This document shows, piece by piece, positions 9,212 to 18,551 of a stretch of 64,000 bases of DNA. The number at the start of each line of letters is the position of its first letter. The first letter of the stretch is position 1. The notes beneath the pieces were generated by a model. It saw only the letters and a program-made list of their open reading frames with translations. It had not been told where the DNA came from and did no database searches. Source of the stretch: an uncultured Flavobacteriaceae bacterium (lineage in GTDB: Bacteria > Bacteroidota > Bacteroidia > Flavobacteriales > Flavobacteriaceae); contig CANNGA010000005.1 in the NCBI GenBank assembly GCA_947504035.1, positions 1-64,000 on the forward strand, written 5' to 3'. A program made the translations under genes and the position numbers.

Positions 9212-9592
9212 ATGACAGCAAAAGCGAAATATCAAGATGTCCTAGAATTAGGAGAAACATTAAATATTCAAAATGGAGATGTAAAAGAAGAAAATGGTCA
9301 ATTACAAATTCATGGTACTGCAAACACACAGTATGAAAAAGATTTAATTTGGGATAAGATAAAAGCTGTTGGCGGTGAGAATCCTTCAGATATCATGGCA
9401 AATATTGAAGTTGCAGATACAAGCGTTTACCATAGACATACTGTGCAAAGCGGCGAAACACTAGGTAAAATTGCAAAGCAGTATTACGATAACCCTTCTA
9501 AATACCAAGCTATTTTTAAAGCCAATACAGATATTTTAGATAATCCAGACCTTATCAAGCCTGGTCAAGAATTAATCATTCCTAATCTATAG
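9212..9592 (+). CDS. BON/LysM-domain protein (Kbp/YgaU-like)
   Basis: 126-residue protein related to E. coli Kbp (YgaU), which pairs a BON domain with a LysM domain; E. coli Kbp was reported to bind potassium. Here residues 1-70 form a BON-like region, slightly shorter than in Kbp, and residues 74-124 are a clear LysM domain (HTVQSGETLGKIAKQYYDNP ending GQELIIPNL). No signal peptide is visible, as in Kbp. Single gene with its own strong terminator. The role is probably envelope or ion stress related, by homology only. Confidence 0.85.
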   Translation: MTAKAKYQDVLELGETLNIQNGDVKEENGQLQIHGTANTQYEKDLIWDKIKAVGGENPSDIMANIEVADTSVYHRHTVQSGETLGKIAKQYYDNPSKYQAIFKANTDILDNPDLIKPGQELIIPNL

Positions 9593-9613
9593 TATTTTTA
9601 AATTATACGTATA

Positions 9614-9654
9614 GAAAAAGCGCCTGATGTATAAAGTACATCAGGCGCTTTTTA
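9614..9654 (+). terminator. Strong intrinsic terminator after the LysM gene
   Basis: Near-perfect stem AAAAAGCGCCTGATGTA with TACATCAGGCGCTTTTT around a short loop; bidirectional A/T flanks. It also lies between this gene and the convergent DUF547 gene. Confidence 0.92.
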
Positions 9655-9698
9655 GTTATATTAAGGTTTACAGAAGACTTTTACTTCTGTGCACCATC

Positions 9699-10403
9699 TT
9701 ATTTTGTTTGCAAATTCCAGTTGTAATCCATGTAGGTTATTTTAGTTTTATCTGTGATTTTTGTACCTCCAGAATGAATATTAATAAAATTAATAATGTC
9801 ATTCAAACTTGCAAAATCATCTTTATACCAATCAAAGGTTTTAGAAATTTCACTTACAGCTGCGCCAAGTTTATTTTTTGTAGGATCATTTAAAAAATTA
9901 CTTGTAGCAACACCTAGTTCTTTTTCTATATTTTCTGGTTCGTAAGCTGTACGTTTTAATACTGGAGACGATATTGCTGTAGAATACAGTGCAAAATGCA
10001 CTCTAGGATCTCCTAATTTTCTCAAAATTTCATGTTCAATATTATCTAAAGACACTTTTGTCCCTGCATAATCTATAATCTTATCATCAAAAGCATTAGG
10101 AATATAATTGATACTCTTTAAAGGATAATGTTCTGCTATTAATTTTATAATGTTCGCATTGTAAAAATTGATCCAATACGATTTCTTTTCACTAGTAGTC
10201 CACCCACGATTAGGCGAAATTTTGGAGAAACTGCGTGTTATAGCATTTAATTGATCTACATTTTTTAAAACCTTGTCGAAGTTAACGACGCCCTTGGAGG
10301 ACACATGATCTTTAAGAAATTTGTTGTAGTCTGCAAGGTCTATAGTTTGCGAAAATGCATTAAGACCAAAAAGTAGTAGTAGAAAGGGGATAAAATTTTT
10401 CAT
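9699..10403 (-). CDS. DUF547 domain-containing exported protein
   Basis: 234-residue protein with a signal peptide (MKNFIPFLLLLFGLNAFSQ, cleavage near FSQT). The DUF547 core is visible: KSYWINFYNANIIKLI near residues 75-90, then the VSLDNIEHEILRKLGDPRVHFAL stretch with the DPRVHF motif, and a C-terminal part with FLNDPTKN. DUF547 proteins are secreted or periplasmic with no established biochemical activity; similarity to cysteine-protease-like folds has been suggested. The usual DPRiHfalnCgs motif here reads DPRVHFALYST, so the cysteine often found just after it is missing. Confidence 0.88.
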   Translation of the reverse strand: MKNFIPFLLLLFGLNAFSQTIDLADYNKFLKDHVSSKGVVNFDKVLKNVDQLNAITRSFSKISPNRGWTTSEKKSYWINFYNANIIKLIAEHYPLKSINYIPNAFDDKIIDYAGTKVSLDNIEHEILRKLGDPRVHFALYSTAISSPVLKRTAYEPENIEKELGVATSNFLNDPTKNKLGAAVSEISKTFDWYKDDFASLNDIINFINIHSGGTKITDKTKITYMDYNWNLQTK

Positions 10404-10650
10404 TTTAAATAATTGCTTTAGTTTATATATGGTACTAAGTCGTAATTAATATATGAAACTATCATAAAAATGATAGTGTTACTTTTAAAAAAAACAAAAA
10501 ATAACACGCAAATACCTCAATAACAAGCACTTGAAAACAAATCAAATCTTATCAAAATTTTAACATTTAGAGCCGTAAGCAATGTGTTTTTTAAAATGAA
10601 GATCACTTGTAAAGTCCGTTTTAGGACATAGAGATATTGTTTTTTAAAGA

Positions 10651-11352
10651 CTAGGTTTCATGTAATTTCCCTAAAACCACATCAATGAGTCCCAAAATAT
10701 GATCTAACTGTTCTTGGATAGACATCTCAGAATTATCGATTTCTATAGCATCTGCTGCTTTAACTAAAGGAGAATCTTCTCGATGTGTATCGATATAATC
10801 ACGTTCTGTAACATTTTTAAGTACAGCATCATAAGTAATTTTATCGCCACGATCTATAAGTTCTTTAAAGCGTCTCGAAGCACGTTTTTCGGCTGAAGCT
10901 ATCATAAACAGTTTAAGTTCGGCCTTAGGAAATACCACAGTACCAATATCTCTACCATCCATAACAACACCTTTGTGTATGCCCAATTGTTTTTGAATAG
11001 CAACTAATTTAGAGCGTACTTGCGATATAGCAGCTACTTTACTCACAAAGCCAGATACTTCTAAAGTGCGTATGTCTTGTTCTACGTTTATGCCATTTAA
11101 ATAGACTTCACCATAGCCTAAATGGGAGTTAAATGTAAAACTCACATCAATTTTTGTTAAGTGCGCAACTAAGGCTTTTTCATCAAAATTAGCTTTAGAA
11201 ATGATACCTTCTCGGATAGCATACAAGGTAATGGCCCTATACATGGCTCCAGAATCTACATAAACATATCCTAAATGTTTCGCAATTTGTTTTGCGACAG
11301 TACTTTTTCCTGTTGAAGAAAAGCCATCTATGGCAATTGTGATTTTCGACAT
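10651..11352 (-). CDS. cmk: Cytidylate kinase
   Basis: 233-residue (d)CMP kinase that makes (d)CDP in pyrimidine nucleotide salvage and DNA precursor supply. P-loop GFSSTGKST is at residues 10-18, followed by YVDSGAMYRAITLYAI, the MDGRDIGTVVFP motif near residues 131-142 and the RASRRFKEL lid segment. The length is standard. It lies downstream of porQ on the same strand with a gap of about 250 bases; cmk, porQ and lon are found next to each other in many Flavobacteriia. Confidence 0.97.
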   Translation of the reverse strand: MSKITIAIDGFSSTGKSTVAKQIAKHLGYVYVDSGAMYRAITLYAIREGIISKANFDEKALVAHLTKIDVSFTFNSHLGYGEVYLNGINVEQDIRTLEVSGFVSKVAAISQVRSKLVAIQKQLGIHKGVVMDGRDIGTVVFPKAELKLFMIASAEKRASRRFKELIDRGDKITYDAVLKNVTERDYIDTHREDSPLVKAADAIEIDNSEMSIQEQLDHILGLIDVVLGKLHET

Positions 11353-11598
11353 GATTCAATTTCTAAATCTCAAAAATACTTAATATAAGATAAATGACGC
11401 CATTTTGATTCAAATTACTTCAGTTTAAAAGCGTGATTTACGGTCTAAAAAAGTTGCGTTGCGCAGTAGTATTCTATTTTTCATAGCCCTAAGTGAGGTC
11501 TTTATTTATAAAGCCTAACCTTAAATCATTTTAAAACTAGTAAAGAAGGCTCTAAGTATAAGACAAAACCATCCTAAGCCGTAACCAAAATAAACGTT

Positions 11599-12627
11599 TT
11601 ATTGAAGGTCGATCTGTAAGCCAAAAAAGTTAGAGTTCGCTGCACTTGTGTATTTGGCATGGGTATAGCTAAAACGCATTTTATTGAGTTTGATAGAAAA
11701 CCCAGCAGAGACCCCTGAAAAATTACGTTGTTCTAAAATTCGTAATTCGTCTGCACGTCTAAAATTATAACCTAAACGGATATTAAATCCGCCTTCTGGA
11801 AACAATTCTGCACCTAAAATAGTGTGACGAATAACCTGCCCTATAAACCCAATGCGCTCTGAGCTTTCATTACCAGACAAATCACTTGTAATACGTGCTG
11901 GATTAGGTCGTGCTATAGGCCATTCCTGTAAATTTTCTAAGGTAATATGCCAACGTAAAGGTACATGTTCTAAGGTTTGCGACATACCAAAGCCTATTTC
12001 GAATGGTAAAGGCTCATTTGTTCCTGCAAACGTTGTAAGTTGCGTCCCTAAATTACGCACCACCAGTGTCGCTTGAAAATCAATATCGGTATCATTATAC
12101 AGTAAACCTAAATCTGAAGCCACACCTAAAGACGTATACTGTTCTAACTTAGATGTTATAAATTTAATGTTAGAGCCAAAGTAAAATTTAGAAAATCCTA
12201 TCTGTAAGGCGTATCCCAGAGAAACTGCTGTTTCACTTGCTGAAAAATCGCCTGTAGAAATACCATTCTCATCAAATCCATCAAAAGTTCCATAATTAAT
12301 ATAAGTAACACCTGCATGAAAGGTTTGCAGTCTTCTATCAAAATTATAGGCATAAGCCGCAGTACCGTAGCCAATACCACCTAAGTAACTTGTAAAATTT
12401 AAAGCCAATTGGTTATCCTGCTCTATATTAATTGTAGCAGGATTAAATAAGGGTTGCGTAACGTCGTAGTCTACATTAGTAAAAACCCGTCCACCTAAAG
12501 CCGCTTGCCGTGGAGAAGACACTAAGTTTAAAAACTGATATACAGACTCCCCTCCTACTTGAGCAAAGAGAGGTGTTGCTATAAGCACACAAAACGTAAC
12601 AATAATTTTTCTTAGCATATTTACCAT
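11599..12627 (-). CDS. porQ: Type IX secretion system protein PorQ
   Basis: 342-residue outer-membrane barrel-type protein. A signal peptide at the start (LRKIIVTFCVLIATPLFA, cleavage near FAQV) is followed by GGESVYQFLNLVSSPRQAALGG, a hallmark beginning of PorQ/PorV-like (FadL-type) proteins, and NPATIN. In Porphyromonas PorQ is part of the T9SS attachment complex with PorU, PorV and PorZ. The start at 12627 could also be the Met at residue 4, which would suit the signal peptide slightly better. It lies between cmk and the LysM/lon pair; the gene order supports the call. Confidence 0.9.
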   Translation of the reverse strand: MVNMLRKIIVTFCVLIATPLFAQVGGESVYQFLNLVSSPRQAALGGRVFTNVDYDVTQPLFNPATINIEQDNQLALNFTSYLGGIGYGTAAYAYNFDRRLQTFHAGVTYINYGTFDGFDENGISTGDFSASETAVSLGYALQIGFSKFYFGSNIKFITSKLEQYTSLGVASDLGLLYNDTDIDFQATLVVRNLGTQLTTFAGTNEPLPFEIGFGMSQTLEHVPLRWHITLENLQEWPIARPNPARITSDLSGNESSERIGFIGQVIRHTILGAELFPEGGFNIRLGYNFRRADELRILEQRNFSGVSAGFSIKLNKMRFSYTHAKYTSAANSNFFGLQIDLQ

Positions 12628-12692
12628 ACAAAGTAAACGAATCTATTTTAAAACGACGCTATATCGCTTTTATTTTTTAGACGTTCATATTT

Positions 12693-13238
12693 CTATTTAA
12701 GTCGTAGTTTTTGACCGACACGTATGGTGCTACCTCGAAGTTTATTTAAGCGTTTTAATTTAGACAAGCGCATCTTGTTTTTAATGGCAATACCATAAAG
12801 TGTTTCCCCTTCAGAAACGGTCCAAATATCTGCATTTGCAGACTCTGGTAATGCTGTAATTCGCAATTTTTGTCCAACAGCAACCAAAGTCGTTTCTAAG
12901 TTGTTATACGTTTTAAGCGTATTGATAAGCACATTATAACGTTTAGAAATATCAAATAAAGACTCCCCTTTTTCAACAATATGGTATATTGTTTCTTCAA
13001 CCTCTTCCTGAGGTTGCACAGGTTCTGGAGTTTCGTTAGCCTCTGGCTTTTGGTAAATATAAGTTTGTGTTTCGGTATCGTAGACTGTAAACTCTCCTGT
13101 AGCCACGTTTAATCGTGCGGGTTTACCATCTAAAAGTACATCTTTGTAATACGGTTGGTTTTGTGAAAAACCAACCGTGTATAATAAAACTAAAGTACTG
13201 GCCGATAGTAATACTGTTCTTCTATAATTCTTTTGCAT
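12693..13238 (-). CDS. LysM-domain exported protein
   Basis: 181-residue exported protein with a signal sequence or anchor ([19 protein letters not shown]). A short N-terminal region leads through a Pro/Glu-rich linker (about residues 65-82) to two LysM domains, about residues 84-128 ([20 protein letters not shown]) and 137-180 ([18 protein letters not shown]). It probably binds peptidoglycan in the periplasm. Its start overlaps the end of lon by 17 bases, so it is translationally coupled to lon. The exact role is unknown. Confidence 0.85.
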   Translation of the reverse strand: MQKNYRRTVLLSASTLVLLYTVGFSQNQPYYKDVLLDGKPARLNVATGEFTVYDTETQTYIYQKPEANETPEPVQPQEEVEETIYHIVEKGESLFDISKRYNVLINTLKTYNNLETTLVAVGQKLRITALPESANADIWTVSEGETLYGIAIKNKMRLSKLKRLNKLRGSTIRVGQKLRLK

Positions 13239-15672
13239 TTTTTACACGCTGTTTCGTCAATGCGATATCAATAACTTCACTCATTTCTTTTACGTAATGA
13301 AATGTAAGCCCTTTTAAATAATCGGCTTTAATCTCTTCAATATCACGTCTGTTATCTTCACACAATAAAATCTCTTTAATTTTGGCACGTTTGGCAGCTA
13401 AAATTTTCTCTTTAATACCGCCTACAGGTAGAACTTTACCACGAAGTGTAATTTCACCCGTCATCGCCAAGCTCTTTTTTACTTTCTTTTGTGTAAACAA
13501 AGAGACTAAAGAGGTTAACATTGTTACCCCAGCACTTGGCCCATCTTTAGGCGTTGCTCCTTCGGGCACATGAATGTGTACATTATAGTTTTCGAAAACC
13601 TTGGTATCAATCCCAAAATGATCGGCATTAGACTTGATATATTCCATAGCTATCGTCGCCGATTCTTTCATCACCTTGCCCAGATTCCCTGTAATACTTA
13701 GGGTTCCTTTACCTTTAGATAAAATAGATTCTATAAACAAAATATCACCTCCTACACTAGTCCAAGCCAAACCTGTTACAACACCTGCTACATTATTATT
13801 TTCGTACTTATCACGCTCTAATTTAGGGCCGCCAAGCACTTCAATAACGGCGTCATTGTTAACCTTTACATCGTATGCTTCTTCCATAGCAATACTCTTA
13901 GCTGCAAAGCGTACCATTTTTGCAATTTGTTTTTCTAAACCACGCACGCCAGATTCTCTCGTGTAGCCTTCTACAATTTTTTCTAATTGGGCTTTAGCAA
14001 TCTTTAAGTGCGATGCGTCTAAGCCATGCTCTTCGAGCTGTTTAGGTAATAAATGACGCTTTGCTATTTCTACTTTTTCTTCTATCGTATAGCCTGTTAC
14101 GTTAATAATTTCCATGCGGTCTCTTAAAGCAGGTTGTATGGTCGCTAAACTGTTAGAAGTGGCTATAAACATAACCTTAGACAGGTCGTAGCCCATCTCT
14201 AAGAAATTATCGTAAAATTCGTTGTTCTGCTCTGGGTCTAAAACTTCTAACATTGCAGAAGAAGGGTCGCCTTGGTGCGAGTTCGATAATTTATCAATCT
14301 CATCTAAGACAAAAACAGGATTTGAAGTCCCTGCTTTCTTCAAACTTTGAATGATACGCCCTGGCATTGCGCCTATATAGGTTTTACGGTGTCCACGAAT
14401 TTCAGCTTCATCTCGCAAACCGCCCAAAGATATACGTACATATTCTCGCCCTAAAGCCTCTGCGATAGATTTCCCCAAAGATGTTTTACCAACTCCTGGA
14501 GGGCCATATAAACAAAGTATAGGCGATTTCATATCATTTCGCAACTTTAACACCGCAAGGTATTCTATAATTCTACGCTTTACATCGTCTAAACCATAAT
14601 GATCTCTATCTAAAATTTTCTTGGCCCGTTTTAGATCGAATTTGTCTTCACTAAATTCATTCCAAGGTAGGTCCAGTAACAACTCTAAGTAGTTGCGTTG
14701 TATGGAATACTCAGACACCTGCGGGTTCATACGTTGCAGCTTGCCTATTTCTTTATCAAAATGCTTGGCTACCTTTTCGTCCCATCCTTTGGTAGCAGCC
14801 TTAGCTTTCATCTCATCAATCTCTTCATCATGACTCACGCCTCCCAATTCTTCTTGAATGGTTTTCATTTGTTGATGCAAGAAATACTCTCGCTGTTGTT
14901 GACTCATGTCCATTTGAACTTTGGACTGTATGTCATTTTTAAGTTCTAACTTTTGAAATTCAACATTCATGAATTTCAACGTTGCTAATGCTCTACTTTT
15001 TAAATCATTGGTTTCCAGCAACTCTTGCTTATCTAATACAGAAAGGTTCATGTTAGAAGACACGAAATTCACTAAAAAAGAGTTGCTCTCAATGTTTTTT
15101 ATAGCAAAAGAAGCCTCGCTAGGTATATTTGGGCTTTCTTTTATAATTTCTAAAGCCAATTCTTTTATAGATTCTATAATGGCGGTAAACTCTTTACTTT
15201 TTGGAGCTGGCTTTGTTTCTGGTACATCGCGTACTGTAGCATTCAAGTAAGGTTGTTCTGAAATCACATTTTCGATTTCAAAACGTTTTTTCCCTTGTAT
15301 AATTACGGTAACGTTACCATCTGGCATTTTAAGCACTCTTAAAATACGCGCTACAGTTCCTGTCGTATATACGTCTTTTGCTTTAGGGTTTTCTACCGTT
15401 TCGTCTATTTGTGCTACAACACCAATCACCTTACTGCCTTTGTTGGCATCGTTAATAAGTTTAATGGACTGGTCGCGCCCCGCAGTAATAGGGATAACGA
15501 CACCAGGGAATAATACCGTGTTTCTTAGAGAAAGTATCGGCAGTGTTTCAGGTAATTCCTCATTATTTATAGCTTCTTCATCTTCTGGCGTCATTAATGG
15601 GATTAATTCTGAATTTTCATCAAACTCCTGCAATGACAAACTGTCAAACGTCATTAAATTAGATTTCTTCAT
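13222..15672 (-). CDS. lon: ATP-dependent Lon protease
   Basis: 816-residue LonA-type AAA+ serine protease for damaged and regulatory proteins. The N-terminal substrate domain begins [19 protein letters not shown]; the AAA+ module has Walker [10 protein letters not shown] and Walker [10 protein letters not shown]; the protease domain carries the Ser-Lys dyad in DGPSAGVTM and [10 protein letters not shown]. Length is normal for LonA. An in-frame Met seven codons in could be the true start. The 3' end overlaps the LysM gene by 17 bases, suggesting a two-gene operon. Confidence 0.97.
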   Translation of the reverse strand: MKKSNLMTFDSLSLQEFDENSELIPLMTPEDEEAINNEELPETLPILSLRNTVLFPGVVIPITAGRDQSIKLINDANKGSKVIGVVAQIDETVENPKAKDVYTTGTVARILRVLKMPDGNVTVIIQGKKRFEIENVISEQPYLNATVRDVPETKPAPKSKEFTAIIESIKELALEIIKESPNIPSEASFAIKNIESNSFLVNFVSSNMNLSVLDKQELLETNDLKSRALATLKFMNVEFQKLELKNDIQSKVQMDMSQQQREYFLHQQMKTIQEELGGVSHDEEIDEMKAKAATKGWDEKVAKHFDKEIGKLQRMNPQVSEYSIQRNYLELLLDLPWNEFSEDKFDLKRAKKILDRDHYGLDDVKRRIIEYLAVLKLRNDMKSPILCLYGPPGVGKTSLGKSIAEALGREYVRISLGGLRDEAEIRGHRKTYIGAMPGRIIQSLKKAGTSNPVFVLDEIDKLSNSHQGDPSSAMLEVLDPEQNNEFYDNFLEMGYDLSKVMFIATSNSLATIQPALRDRMEIINVTGYTIEEKVEIAKRHLLPKQLEEHGLDASHLKIAKAQLEKIVEGYTRESGVRGLEKQIAKMVRFAAKSIAMEEAYDVKVNNDAVIEVLGGPKLERDKYENNNVAGVVTGLAWTSVGGDILFIESILSKGKGTLSITGNLGKVMKESATIAMEYIKSNADHFGIDTKVFENYNVHIHVPEGATPKDGPSAGVTMLTSLVSLFTQKKVKKSLAMTGEITLRGKVLPVGGIKEKILAAKRAKIKEILLCEDNRRDIEEIKADYLKGLTFHYVKEMSEVIDIALTKQRVKNAKEL

Positions 15673-15860
15673 ATGTATATTTAGGTCATTCTGTCACTTA
15701 AACAGAAAACATCGTATTTTAAGGTTCATATTAACAGACTGCAAATTACTACATAACAAGCAATTATACGTCCTATTTGGGCTTATACTATTATATTAAA
15801 TTCAATAGTTATGCCATACGATCCTTTCTGTTAAAAAAAGTACAGCAATAAAGCGCTTAG

Positions 15861-16511
15861 TTATAGTTTTCCTAGTTTTTTTAAAACCAAAAGCAACACT
15901 ACGGGGATGGCTAGTAAAACAACCATAAGCATATTCGTTTTAAACAACCACGGAGCCATGAGTAATGTAATGACATAACCGCCAACAGCACCTCCAAAAT
16001 GCGCATCATGCCCTATATTGTCCATTCTGTTTTTCATACCGTAAATAGAATACAGTAAATACCCTATTCCAAAAATATAAGCAGGAATGGGAATTGGTAT
16101 AAAAAACAAATACAAGCTCATCCCTGGCTGTAACAAAATTGCAGAATAAATAATGCCGCTCACCGCGCCACTAGCGCCTACAGCACTGTAATACGGTTCA
16201 TTCTTATGAAAATAAAGAGACAGTAAATTTCCTATCATCAAACTGCCTAAATAAATTACTATAAAATTAAACACACTTAAATAGTTAATCACAATACCAG
16301 AAAACACGTAAAGTGAAAACATATTAAACAACAAATGTTGCATGTCACCATGCAAAAAGCCAGAACTAAACATTCTTATCTGCTCGCCACTTTTAATACG
16401 CCCTACATTAAACTTATACGTTTCAAAGAAACTAAAATCATTAAATCCTTTATAGGATATTAAAGCATTTGCAGCGATAATGATAATTGTGATCAGGTCT
16501 ATTTTCCCCAT
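15861..16511 (-). CDS. Rhomboid-family intramembrane serine protease
   Basis: 216-residue polytopic membrane protein with about six membrane segments. The catalytic Ser114 sits in GASGAVSG and His171 in HDAHFGGAVGGY; the HGDMQHLLFNM stretch supplies the conserved His54, His59 and Asn63 of the oxyanion region. These cleave transmembrane substrates within the bilayer. Compact form with no added domain. The gene is back-to-back with the divergent acyltransferase gene, 62 bases apart. The substrate is unknown. Confidence 0.93.
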   Translation of the reverse strand: MGKIDLITIIIIAANALISYKGFNDFSFFETYKFNVGRIKSGEQIRMFSSGFLHGDMQHLLFNMFSLYVFSGIVINYLSVFNFIVIYLGSLMIGNLLSLYFHKNEPYYSAVGASGAVSGIIYSAILLQPGMSLYLFFIPIPIPAYIFGIGYLLYSIYGMKNRMDNIGHDAHFGGAVGGYVITLLMAPWLFKTNMLMVVLLAIPVVLLLVLKKLGKL

Positions 16512-16541
16512 AACATTAAAACGATTACATTCAAATTAATA

Positions 16542-16549
16542 TATATTTG
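16542..16549 (+). promoter_or_regulatory. -7 box for the acyltransferase gene
   Basis: TATATTTG, an exact match to the Bacteroidota TAnnTTTG box, 24 bases before the ATG, which leaves a very short leader. Confidence 0.55.
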
Positions 16550-16573
16550 CGCTTACAAATCTAAAACTATTAA

Positions 16574-17464
16574 ATGCAATTACTAGCTTATATTGTTCTT
16601 TATCCCATTTTATGGTGTATTTCTATACTTCCATTTAGACTTCTCTATGTGGTTTCAGATGCTGTTTACATTTTATTGTACCGTATTATAGGGTACCGTA
16701 AAAAAGTAGTTCTTGAAAATTTACGACTTGCATTTCCTGAAAAGACAGATACCGAAATCGCTGTTATTACCAAAACGTTTTACCATCATTTATGCGATAT
16801 GATTATGGAGGCTATTAAATCTATTTCTATATCTAAAGCAGAACTGCAAAAACGCTATACATTCACTAACATAGAAGTATTACATGAATTTGAAAAAGAA
16901 AATAGGAATGTCGTGTTGTTCATGGGGCATTATGCCAGTTGGGAATGGGTTTTTATACTGCAAACTTATATTAACCATAAAGGCTACGCTGTTTATAAAA
17001 AACTAAGTAACATATATTTTGACAGATTGGTAAAGCGTATTCGTGCCAAATACAACACATATCTTATCACAACTAAAGAGACTTTTCCTAAGCTGGTAAG
17101 AGCAAAAAAGAATAATGAATTAACCCTTAATGGATTTGTATTCGACCAGTCTCCTAAATTATCTAAAGCCATACATTGGCAAGACTTTATGGGCATTAAT
17201 GTCCCTGCACACGTTGGTGCTGAAGTTTTGGCCAAACGTTTGGATATGGCAACAGTATTTTTAAAGGTTAAAAAAGTAAAGCGTGGTTACTATGAAGCGA
17301 CGTTTTCTGAGCTTTCTAAAACACCAAAAGCACACAAAGATTTTGAAATCACCGATAGCGCTTTAAAACTTGTAGAAGAACAAATTAGAGAAGCTCCTGC
17401 CTATTACCTCTGGACGCACAAACGCTGGAAACACCGTGGTAAAAATCCCAATAAAACTCAATAA
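16574..17464 (+). CDS. Lipid A biosynthesis acyltransferase (LpxL/HtrB-like)
   Basis: 296-residue inner-membrane acyltransferase of the LpxL family, which adds secondary acyl chains to lipid A or acts on related lipids. The hydrophobic N-terminus (residues 1-38) is a membrane anchor. The catalytic motif is GHYASWEW near residues 118-125 (HxxxWE type), with further family features FDQSPK and a C-terminal YYLWTHKRWKHR block. Length is typical. Whether it acts on lipid A or on another Bacteroidota lipid is not evident from sequence. Confidence 0.9.
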   Translation: MQLLAYIVLYPILWCISILPFRLLYVVSDAVYILLYRIIGYRKKVVLENLRLAFPEKTDTEIAVITKTFYHHLCDMIMEAIKSISISKAELQKRYTFTNIEVLHEFEKENRNVVLFMGHYASWEWVFILQTYINHKGYAVYKKLSNIYFDRLVKRIRAKYNTYLITTKETFPKLVRAKKNNELTLNGFVFDQSPKLSKAIHWQDFMGINVPAHVGAEVLAKRLDMATVFLKVKKVKRGYYEATFSELSKTPKAHKDFEITDSALKLVEEQIREAPAYYLWTHKRWKHRGKNPNKTQ

Positions 17465-17473
17465 ACAACTTAT

Positions 17474-18421
17474 TTATACATTCCATTGCGTTTTACGCCA
17501 TACTTTCTGCGCTTCTTTATTCAGGAACGTCCAAGCAACAATACGTGTAGATTTATTGCCTGTTCCCATAGGAATCGTTTTAATATCTAACACATTTGCA
17601 GCCTTTAAAAGCTTGTAAATTTTATTTAAATGCGCCTGTTTAGAGACCAATGTAGAAAACCAAAAACACTGCTTAGAAAAATGGACGCTGTCTGCGATCA
17701 TGGTTTTGATAAATTGATACTCCCCCCCATTATAAATAAGCTCGTTTGCGTTGCCCGAAAAATTTAATTGCGGCTTTTGCGTCCGTTGGCCTGTTAGATT
17801 TTTTATTTTACGTTGCGTGCCTTTAACAGCATCTGCTGTCGACGCATGAAATGGTGGATTGCAAATGCTAATATCTATTTTTTCATGAGGTTGAATAATC
17901 CCACTAAACATCTGGCGCGGTTTTGGTTGTAAGCGACAAGTAATTTGATCTTGTAACTGTGGATTTGCAGCAATGATAGCCTTAGAAGCAGCAATAGACT
18001 GCGGTGCTATATCCGAAGCAATGCACTGCCAACCGTATTCAACCACACTTATAATTGGATAAATACAACTTGCGCCTGTACCAATATCTAAACATTTAAT
18101 TTGTTTTCCAGAAGGCAAACGTCCAAAATTAGACCCTTTTAAAAGATCGGCCATATAATGTATATAATCGGCACGTCCTGGTATGGGTGGACATAAGTTT
18201 GTATCTGGAAACTCCCAATAGGTAATGCCGTAATAGTGACTTAAAAGCCCCTTGTTTAATAATTTTACAGCAATAGGGTTAGAAAAATCTATAGACGCTG
18301 CGCCATGTTTGTTAGCCACCACATAGGCTTGCAAGTCGGGATAGGCTTTTAAAAGGGCCTCTAAATCGTAGCGTTCTCTATTTCTATTACGAGGGTGTAA
18401 TTTTGATTTTTCTAATGCCAT
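17474..18421 (-). CDS. rlmF: 23S rRNA (adenine(1618)-N6)-methyltransferase RlmF
   Basis: 315-residue SAM-dependent methyltransferase that modifies A1618 of 23S rRNA. The family start KSKLHPRNRNRERYD is followed by WEFPDTNLCPPIPGRADYIHY and the SAM-binding CLDIGTGASCIYP near residues 117-129; the catalytic NPPF motif is in ISICNPPFHAS. The C-terminus contains QCFWFSTLVSK and GTGNKSTRIVAWTFL, as in E. coli RlmF (YbiN). It is convergent with the acyltransferase gene, only 9 bases apart. Confidence 0.96.
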   Translation of the reverse strand: MALEKSKLHPRNRNRERYDLEALLKAYPDLQAYVVANKHGAASIDFSNPIAVKLLNKGLLSHYYGITYWEFPDTNLCPPIPGRADYIHYMADLLKGSNFGRLPSGKQIKCLDIGTGASCIYPIISVVEYGWQCIASDIAPQSIAASKAIIAANPQLQDQITCRLQPKPRQMFSGIIQPHEKIDISICNPPFHASTADAVKGTQRKIKNLTGQRTQKPQLNFSGNANELIYNGGEYQFIKTMIADSVHFSKQCFWFSTLVSKQAHLNKIYKLLKAANVLDIKTIPMGTGNKSTRIVAWTFLNKEAQKVWRKTQWNV

Positions 18422-18499
18422 AGTCTCTTTTTCAACGCAACTTTAGTAATCGTACAGGTTTTACATGTTAAAACGCTGTAACGCTATATTATATTTTAA

Positions 18500-18535
18500 T
18501 AAAAAATCCACTCAATAGGCATTGAGTGGATTAAA
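18500..18535 (-). terminator. glmM terminator
   Basis: Stem AATCCACTCAAT pairing with ATTGAGTGGATT around AGGC, with a T-run in the minus direction; about 17 bases past the glmM stop. Confidence 0.88.
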
Positions 18536-18551
18536 ATATGCAACATGCCGT

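Noticed and set aside
9627-9893. Plus-strand frame of 88 codons
   Set aside because: Begins in the LysM gene's terminator and then overlaps the well-supported DUF547 gene on the opposite strand.
13382-15799. Several plus-strand frames opposite lon
   Set aside because: Shadows of the lon reading frame on the other strand.
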